A stretch of DNA of 25,171 nt from Deltaproteobacteria bacterium. GTDB taxonomy: Bacteria; Desulfobacterota; Dissulfuribacteria; Dissulfuribacterales; JALVPX01. Position 1 is the first letter of the stretch, and the number at the start of each line of letters is the position of its first letter. Where the stretch lies: NCBI GenBank assembly GCA_027031565.1, contig JALVPX010000157.1, forward strand, positions 4,520-29,690, read 5' to 3'. Shown in pieces: positions 20,411-25,171 of this stretch. The translations under genes and the position numbers were made by a program. Below the pieces are notes generated by a model. That model worked only from the letters and a program-made list of their open reading frames with translations. It ran no database searches and had not been told where the DNA came from.

Positions 20411-22978
20411 TTATCCCTTTGACTCCCACCATGCCAGCAGCCCAAGCTCGAATTTGTGACTCAATTCCTTCCTGTATGGATAACATCTGATGGTAAATCC
20501 GATCATGCCGCTTGAAAGGCAGAGTATGTTTCCAGCATATTCATAGAGGCCGTCTTTCACCTCGCCCGTTGGAAGAAGCGGCAGGGGATGGCCTTCAGGG
20601 ATCTGGCCCGTGTCATCAAGGCGCCCAATGTAGGCCTCTACACGCACCTCGTCAGACGACAGGCCCGCCAGGTCCAGCCAGGCATGCACCGGCAGCCTGT
20701 CTCCCACCTTTGGCGAGCCCTCAAAGGGCACCTGCACGTCCACTATCTTGACCCTGGGCCACAAGGAATAGATGCGTCTTTTCCATTCTATTATCTCCTT
20801 TGCCTCGAGCCACTTGTTTTGTGCAAGCATTTCCCAGCGCCGCATGTTGGGAAGGTAAAAGGTGGAAGAGTATTCCTCCACCATCCTGTTGGTGTTGAAA
20901 TAGGGGCAGATGGATTGAATGGAGTTTTTCATCATCTGAACCCATCCCTTGGGTATGTTCCTTGAGGAACGTTCATAGAAGAGGGGAACCACCGTGTTTT
21001 CCAGGAGTTCGTACAGGAGGCGGCTTTCCACCTCGTCTTGGACTTCCGGGTCTGAATATTCCTCACCCGCCCCGATGGCCCAGCCGTTTGAACCGTTGAA
21101 GCCCTCTGCCCACCATCCATCCAGCACAGACAAGTTGATCCCTCCATTGGCAGTCGCCTTCATGCCACTGGTGCCGCTGGCCTCCATGGGCCTTCTGGGC
21201 GTATTGAGCCACACGTCCACGCCCTGAACGAGATTCCGTGCCACCTCGATGTCATAGTTCTCTATGAACACGATGTGTTTTCTCAGATCCGGCCTGTTTG
21301 CCATTTCCACGACCTTGTGGATCAATTCCTTGCCCTGCTTGTCCTTGGGATGGGCCTTGCCGCTGAAGATTATCTGAACGGGCCTGTCTTCCCTGGTGAG
21401 TATGGATTTGAGCCGTTCCACGTCCCTGAAGATCAAGGTGGCCCGCTTGTATGTGGCAAAACGCCTTGCAAAGCCTATGGTCAATGCCTCTGGGTCCAGC
21501 ACCTCCTCGGCCTGTTCGATCTGGTACCTTGGCGCTCCCTTTGCCTTTAACTGCTTTACCAGCCTCTGGCGCGCAAAGGTGATCAGGTTGTCCCTCAGCC
21601 TCTCTCTGCTCCTCCACAACTCAAAGGAGGGTATCTGCTCGACCCTTTTCCAGATCTCGTGGTTTGCAGGCTCATCTATCCACCTCGAGCCAAGGTGCCT
21701 TTCGTAAAGGCGCGCCATCTCCATGGAGAGCCAGCCCAGCGTATGAACACCATTCGTGATGTGGGTAATGGGAACTTCGTGCTGGGGAAGCTTGGGCCAG
21801 ATATTGGCCCACATGCGCCTTGACACCTCGCCGTGGAGCTTGCTCACACCGTTTGTCTGGGATGCCATTTTGATGGCCAATACTGCCATGCAGAAAAGCT
21901 CCTGCTGATCCGAAGGATTGATCCTTCCAAGGCCCAGGAAGGTATTCATGTCGATACCGAGTTCGCCTGCAACGTTCCCAAAATATCGGCTGATCATGTC
22001 TGGCGGAAAGCGGTCTATCCCAGCCGGCACAGGGGTGTGGGTGGTGAAAACGCTCGTATTTCTCACCACTTCCATAGCCTCATTGAAGCTCAGCCCCTCG
22101 TCTTTTTTGAGCTGCATCAGGCGCTCGATGGCCATGAAGGCGGAGTGGCCCTCATTCATGTGGCACACCGAGGGCTCTTCGTTAAGGGCCTTAAGCGCCC
22201 TGATCCCGCCGATACCCAGGACTATTTCCTGCTGGAGCCTGGTTTCATTCGAGCCTCCATAAAGATAGGAGGTTATCTGCCTGTCTGCGCTGTTGTTCAA
22301 TGGAACATCGGTGTCAAGCATGTAGATCTTTACCCTGCCCACTGTAAGCTGCCATATGCGTATCCAGACCTGCCTGCCTGGCAGCTCAACACTAACGGTT
22401 ACCGGCTCCCCATCTTCTCCTCTGACCAAGGTGATGGGCATGTTGTAAAAGTCGTTGGAAGGGTAGGTTTCCATTTGCCAGCCGTCCGGATTCAAGTATT
22501 GCTGGAAATAGCCATGCTTGTACAGCAGGCCCACGCCTATCATGGGAAGGCCAAGGTCGCTGGCAGACTTCATGTGGTCGCCTGCCAATATTCCGAGGCC
22601 GCCCGAATAAAGGGGCAGGCTTTCGTGCAGGCCGAATTCAGCAGAGAAATAGGCGACCCTTCCCTTTGCAGGCCCCTTGGCAGTGGTAGAGTACCAGGTC
22701 TGGGCCTTCAGATAGCGGTGCAGTTCCTGGAGCACATCCTCCATGCGCGCAATAAAGACCTCGTCCCGTTCCAGCTCTTCCAGACGGAGCTGCTCAATGG
22801 TGCCGAGCATGAGTACGGGATTATGGCCGCAGCGTTCCCACACCTCCCTGTCAACATCTTGAAAGAGATATATGGCTTCAGGGGTCCAGGTCCACCACAG
22901 GTTGTTGGCTATCTCCATTAACGGCTTGAGCCTTTCGGGAAGGTTGGGCAATATGGTAATTGATTGAATAATAGGCAT
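20411..22978 (-). CDS. glgP: Alpha-glucan (glycogen) phosphorylase
   Basis: 855 residues from the ATG at 22978, which has GGGAG 6 bases upstream; an upstream TTG adds four residues. An N-terminal DUF3417 segment (LPERLKPLMEIANNLWWTW) is followed by the phosphorylase fold: AYFSAEFGLHESLPLYSGGL, GDHMKSASDLGLP, THITNGVHTLGW and EASGTSGMKATANGGINLSV, which holds the lysine that binds pyridoxal phosphate. The length and start match the Thermotoga-type alpha-glucan phosphorylases. It releases glucose 1-phosphate from storage glucans. It stands alone, convergent with adk. Confidence 0.95.
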   Translation of the reverse strand: MPIIQSITILPNLPERLKPLMEIANNLWWTWTPEAIYLFQDVDREVWERCGHNPVLMLGTIEQLRLEELERDEVFIARMEDVLQELHRYLKAQTWYSTTAKGPAKGRVAYFSAEFGLHESLPLYSGGLGILAGDHMKSASDLGLPMIGVGLLYKHGYFQQYLNPDGWQMETYPSNDFYNMPITLVRGEDGEPVTVSVELPGRQVWIRIWQLTVGRVKIYMLDTDVPLNNSADRQITSYLYGGSNETRLQQEIVLGIGGIRALKALNEEPSVCHMNEGHSAFMAIERLMQLKKDEGLSFNEAMEVVRNTSVFTTHTPVPAGIDRFPPDMISRYFGNVAGELGIDMNTFLGLGRINPSDQQELFCMAVLAIKMASQTNGVSKLHGEVSRRMWANIWPKLPQHEVPITHITNGVHTLGWLSMEMARLYERHLGSRWIDEPANHEIWKRVEQIPSFELWRSRERLRDNLITFARQRLVKQLKAKGAPRYQIEQAEEVLDPEALTIGFARRFATYKRATLIFRDVERLKSILTREDRPVQIIFSGKAHPKDKQGKELIHKVVEMANRPDLRKHIVFIENYDIEVARNLVQGVDVWLNTPRRPMEASGTSGMKATANGGINLSVLDGWWAEGFNGSNGWAIGAGEEYSDPEVQDEVESRLLYELLENTVVPLFYERSSRNIPKGWVQMMKNSIQSICPYFNTNRMVEEYSSTFYLPNMRRWEMLAQNKWLEAKEIIEWKRRIYSLWPRVKIVDVQVPFEGSPKVGDRLPVHAWLDLAGLSSDEVRVEAYIGRLDDTGQIPEGHPLPLLPTGEVKDGLYEYAGNILCLSSGMIGFTIRCYPYRKELSHKFELGLLAWWESKG

Positions 22979-23080
22979 TTTTTCTCCCAAATCCTGAAAC
23001 AGCGCTAGGCCATTTTTTTCAAACTCAAGGGCTTGTAAAAGCCCTTCCTCCCAGGTTCAAGTACTAGATGAGACAGGTTT

Positions 23081-23401
23081 TTACAACCTTTTAATGTGAT
23101 ATAAGCAATTCAAGTGCCGGAATGGGAGGTTGAAATGTACGACTAACCTTCTTTTCTTGGTTATCTTTTTCCAGTGCCTTACGATGTTGGCATCATAGGA
23201 AGAGAGCATCTCTTTGCTAATGGGGCTTTGGCTGGCCTTAAGGTGTTCTGAAAGCTAATGGGAAAAAAGTGTGGAATTTTCCTTGTCAAAGCAGATGAGA
23301 TCATCATTTGACAGGATTGTTTTAAGCTGAATAAATTCTTCTGCCTCAAACTGGCAAAGCAGCCAGTGAAACAGAGCAAGCTTTTTGTCAAAAGAGGCCA
23401 T
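23081..23401 (-). pseudogene. Decayed N-terminal fragment, probably of a DEAD/DEAH-box restriction-type helicase
   Basis: An ATG at 23401 opens MASFDKKLALFHWLLCQFEA. A TAG at 23255-23257 stops it after 48 codons. The same frame goes on with LSEHLKASQSPISKEMLSSY, then DANIVRHWKKI, and drifts into unrelated sequence before a stop at 23081. The pattern MxxFxxKLxLxxxLLxxF ... YDxNIVRH is one I associate with the start of large DEAD/DEAH-box helicases of about 1000 residues in restriction-like systems. Only about 85 residues remain, so this is a broken remnant. The family assignment is from memory and not certain. Confidence 0.45.
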
Positions 23402-23407
23402 CTTCAG

Positions 23408-23557
23408 TTACACCTTTTCTTTCAAATTCTTTTTCGTTTCTTCCATGGTTGAAACTTGAGACGCAATATCCAGTTCAGGGCACAAGGCCACATACATATC
23501 GTCGAGGGTCTGTTGCCGCCAAGGAGCGCCAGTGGAATAGCGGTCAACTGCACCCAA
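23408..23557 (-). pseudogene. HicB-like antitoxin fragment
   Basis: 49 codons between a TAA at 23558-23560 and a TAA at 23408-23410. The part DDMYVALCPELDIASQVSTM followed by EETKKNLKEKV fits the HicB/UPF0150 pattern (YVAxCPELxxASQGxTxEEAxxNLKEAV). The first strand of the fold is missing, and the protein stops before the C-terminal DNA-binding part. The remnant lies 6 bases upstream of the helicase remnant. A short ORF from the ATG at 23497 could still be expressed, but a working antitoxin is unlikely. Confidence 0.5.
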
Positions 23558-23576
23558 TTATTAGTGCAATATCTAT

Positions 23577-23993
23577 CTATATTTCTATAACTTCCAATTC
23601 TGCAATACGTTTAAAATCAGCGCTATTGTTAGTAGCGATCACTGATATACCATGTGCCATACCAATACTGGCTATTTCCACATCGTGAATCCATAAACCA
23701 CGAGGATTATATTTGCGAACTAATTTCTGAAAGACATCCATGGACATAGGAGTAGGATACAGGATTTCAATATCACTTAGTAAGCTGCTAAGGATATCTA
23801 AACATTCACTGGAAGATAGCTCTATTTCCGCGTTCCTGGTTAATACAACCAAAAACTCGGAAATATTTTTGGAAGTCGTAAAAAGCCTCAATGCTGAATC
23901 AGACAAGAATTTGACTGCCTTATTATTAAATTGAGAGTCGGCATCCACAGCATAAATCAGCACATTTGTATCAACTAGTATTGAATTATTCAT
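23577..23993 (-). CDS. PIN-domain toxin (VapC-like ribonuclease)
   Basis: 138 residues. The PIN catalytic acids are all present: D8 in ILVDTNVLIYA, E46 in ISEFLVVLTR, D104 in IHDVEIASIGMAHG and D126 in ATNNSADF. VapC toxins cleave tRNA or rRNA and are held in check by a cognate antitoxin. The gene overlaps the small antitoxin gene by 8 bases, the normal toxin-antitoxin layout. Base composition is more AT-rich than in the core genes to the left, consistent with acquisition by transfer. Confidence 0.9.
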   Translation of the reverse strand: MNNSILVDTNVLIYAVDADSQFNNKAVKFLSDSALRLFTTSKNISEFLVVLTRNAEIELSSSECLDILSSLLSDIEILYPTPMSMDVFQKLVRKYNPRGLWIHDVEIASIGMAHGISVIATNNSADFKRIAELEVIEI

Positions 23994-24165
23994 ATGCCAA
24001 TTTTCTTATATTCGCATTGTCATATTTTCCTTTTAAATGTACAGTCTTGATACGCAGGTTCCTTCGCTTGCCGCTTTTTATTATTTTAAGATATTGCTCA
24101 AGTTGAGGTAAATACTCCTCGGGTATCAAATCGATCTCCTTTTTTATTTTTTCTTTTAATTCCAT
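23986..24165 (-). CDS. Small antitoxin (VapB-like)
   Basis: 59 residues from the ATG at 24165: MELKEKIKKEIDLIPEEYLP at the start and HLKGKYDNANIRKLAYE at the end. The C-terminal GKYDxxxIRxLAYE motif is typical of short antitoxins paired with PIN toxins and would wrap around the toxin. No classical DNA-binding domain is obvious in the middle. Its stop lies inside the toxin gene (8-base overlap), so the two are translationally coupled. The 133 bases upstream, to the CRISPR array, hold the probable promoter, which I cannot place precisely. Confidence 0.8.
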   Translation of the reverse strand: MELKEKIKKEIDLIPEEYLPQLEQYLKIIKSGKRRNLRIKTVHLKGKYDNANIRKLAYE

Positions 24166-24298
24166 TTTTAGGCCCCTTGTTGCTTTTGTTACATCGAATT
24201 ACATCTAAGCGCTAACATCTTCTTTATGCAACGTGGAATATAATGCGCCTGTTCCCACAATCAAGTTGGACGGTTTTGGGTCTGGCAACATAATTATG

Positions 24299-24487
24299 GT
24301 CTCAATCCCTTATTCATCAGGTCACGGTTTAGAACAGACAAGCTGGCCGGCGTGAATACAAAGGGCTGGATCAAGTCTCAATCCCTTATTCATCAGGTCA
24401 CGGTTTAGAACCAACATTGCAATCCAACATTGCCCCCGAAGTTGAAAAACGTCTCAATCCCTTATTCATCAGGTCACGGTTTAGAAC
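24299..24487 (-). CRISPR. Short CRISPR array: three 37-bp repeats, two 39-bp spacers
   Basis: Identical 37-bp repeats lie at 24299-24335, 24375-24411 and 24451-24487, each starting GTCTCAATCCCTTATTCATC and ending GGTCACGGTTTAGAAC. Both spacers (24336-24374 and 24412-24450) are 39 bp. Read on the minus strand the repeat ends ATTGAGAC, close to the ATTGAAAC 5' tag of many class 1 systems, so transcription is probably leftward. That puts the leader on the right, between the array and the cas2-like gene. No degenerate repeat is visible on either side. Confidence 0.95.
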
Positions 24488-24701
24488 AGGCGCCCTTTTT
24501 TAGCTGTAAATTTAGATAGTTAGATAAACATTTTTCGTAACCCTTTTTTTCTTACTCAAGAAATGCCTTTCAAGCCAAACAGAGGACAATCTGAAGCACA
24601 TAATTCCTAAAATACTTCAGTATGTTAAGCCGTTTGCCGTTACATCCCCTTTTTTTGAGGTTTTTAAAAAAAGCCAGCAACATATTGAAATATAAAGAGA
24701 A
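24488..24701 (-). other. Probable CRISPR leader region
   Basis: 214 bases between the array and the cas2-like gene. It is AT-rich, with several T and A runs and no convincing gene. Its position fits a leader if the array is transcribed leftward. Confidence 0.5.
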
Positions 24702-25000
24702 TTACAAAACATACACATCCTTGTCCTCTGAAACATGTCCTTTTCCAAAGATCATTATGCCTGTTTCCCAGGTTGCGCACATGGGATATATACGAACGCT
24801 GTCTTCCTGTTCATTTAATCCATAATTTACCCATTTTTCGAGCTTGTCAAACAGTTTTTTGTCAAGTGCAGCCTCAAAAACACTTTTTACACCCTGTCTC
24901 CAAGGTACATAAGAACCTTTCACTGTTTTTTTACCTCATACTGTGAAAGCGAACGATACCACATGTCGAAAAATGTGGTCCACCTCATATTGCGGTTCAT
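24702..25000 (-). pseudogene. cas2: cas2, frameshifted at a run of seven A's
   Basis: Two overlapping frames together make a full-length Cas2. The first (25000-24920) reads MRWTTFFDMWYRSLSQYEVK, with the FFD strand where Cas2 has its conserved aspartate, and ends CAG-TGA. The second (24923-24702) reads YVPWRQGVKSVFEAALDKK, EDSVRIYPMC and EDKDVYVL, clear Cas2 motifs. The break falls at seven A's (24926-24932; codons GTA-AAA-AAA-CAG). One extra A, or a -1 ribosomal slip on A-AAA-AAA, joins them into 95-99 residues, the usual Cas2 length. It may be a mutation, a homopolymer sequencing error, or programmed frameshifting. Cas2 partners Cas1 in spacer acquisition. Confidence 0.78.
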
Positions 25001-25170
25001 GGTTCTTTGCACACTATAAATTCTAACCGCTGCATTGACGTTTTAATTTTCCCATCACTGTCTGGTGAATGCTTTTTAACGTATCTTTTGGCAACCAGTT
25101 CAATAAAACGATTTTTCAAATTTTTAGGCAACCGGCAAAGATACGGCAACCAAGTAGTCCGTATCCACCC
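24997..25170 (-). CDS. C-terminal end of a SAM-dependent methyltransferase (partial)
   Basis: 57 codons enter from the right edge and end in a TGA at 24997-24999. The text begins GWIRTTWLPYLCRLPKNLKN and ends MQRLEFIVCKEP. WIRTTWLPY...P..L...FI...V.RY...H..DSDG is the pattern I associate with the C terminus of class-I methyltransferases related to trans-aconitate/malonyl-ACP methyltransferases. The substrate is not readable from this part. The stop overlaps the first cas2 ATG (ATGA), so a methyltransferase, not cas1, lies directly upstream of cas2. Confidence 0.65.
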   Translation of the reverse strand, partial: GWIRTTWLPYLCRLPKNLKNRFIELVAKRYVKKHSPDSDGKIKTSMQRLEFIVCKEP

Positions 25171-25171
25171 C

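Noticed and set aside
21833..22921. Long open frame of 362 codons on the + strand inside glgP.
   Set aside because: It lies wholly antisense to a strongly conserved phosphorylase gene and has no recognisable domain.
23179..23391. Open frame of 70 codons on the minus strand downstream of the HicB-like remnant.
   Set aside because: Another frame of the same strand carries the helicase-like sequence with recognisable motifs; this one has low-complexity, non-protein-like composition.
24412..24450. Self-match or internal structure of CRISPR spacer 2.
   Set aside because: Only the short direct repeat CAACATTGC is visible inside it; no match elsewhere in the window was found by eye.

Overview
The window looks like a chromosome segment of an anaerobic, sulfur-metabolising bacterium of the Desulfobacterota (former Deltaproteobacteria). 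Superoxide reductase, rubredoxins, rubrerythrin, an FprA-type oxygen-reducing flavoprotein, a multiheme cytochrome c, a DVU0298-type HEAT-like protein, TIGR04211-type SH3 protein and a TRAP transporter fit that group. Two genes read through an in-frame TGA as selenocysteine, which also fits. The species cannot be named from the sequence alone.

Layout. (1) 1-2866: end of an unknown + strand gene, then a minus-strand operon arsR - permease - TauE/SafE - small thioredoxin, behind a promoter with a perfect 26-bp palindrome in it. (2) 2967-10914: a long minus-strand run that reads as one oxygen-defence cluster. In transcription order it holds a PerR-type regulator, a small winged-helix regulator, rubrerythrin, selenocysteine peroxiredoxin, pentaheme cytochrome c, superoxide reductase, ferritin, two rubredoxins, FprA flavoprotein, a small desulforedoxin-like protein, a HEAT-like protein and an SH3/coiled-coil membrane protein. 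The promoter at the head of the run carries a good PerR box over its -10 element. (3) 11015-15627: DAHP synthase, a class-I glutamine amidotransferase, a zinc-ribbon protein and exonuclease III on +, facing an HDOD protein and a degenerate CheD on minus. (4) 15660-19087: a Tat-exported TRAP binding protein flanked by two copies of a ~141-bp MITE-like repeat, converging on its two permease genes. (5) 19239-22978: a second small selenoprotein with a textbook bacterial SECIS hairpin, adenylate kinase with a terminator, and glycogen phosphorylase. (6) 22979-25171: a decayed accessory region with remnants of a helicase and a HicB-like antitoxin, an intact VapBC-type toxin-antitoxin pair, a three-repeat CRISPR array, a cas2 gene broken by a frameshift at seven A's, and the end of a methyltransferase gene.

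How it works together: superoxide is reduced by desulfoferrodoxin, peroxide by rubrerythrin and the Sec-peroxiredoxin, and oxygen by FprA. The rubredoxins are the likely electron carriers, ferritin holds the iron, and PerR senses the stress. The points most worth checking are the two selenoproteins (both cut short by a standard gene caller), the frameshifted cas2 beside a minimal CRISPR array, the 16-nt identity between spacer 1 and the window's own superoxide reductase gene, and the MITE-like repeats.
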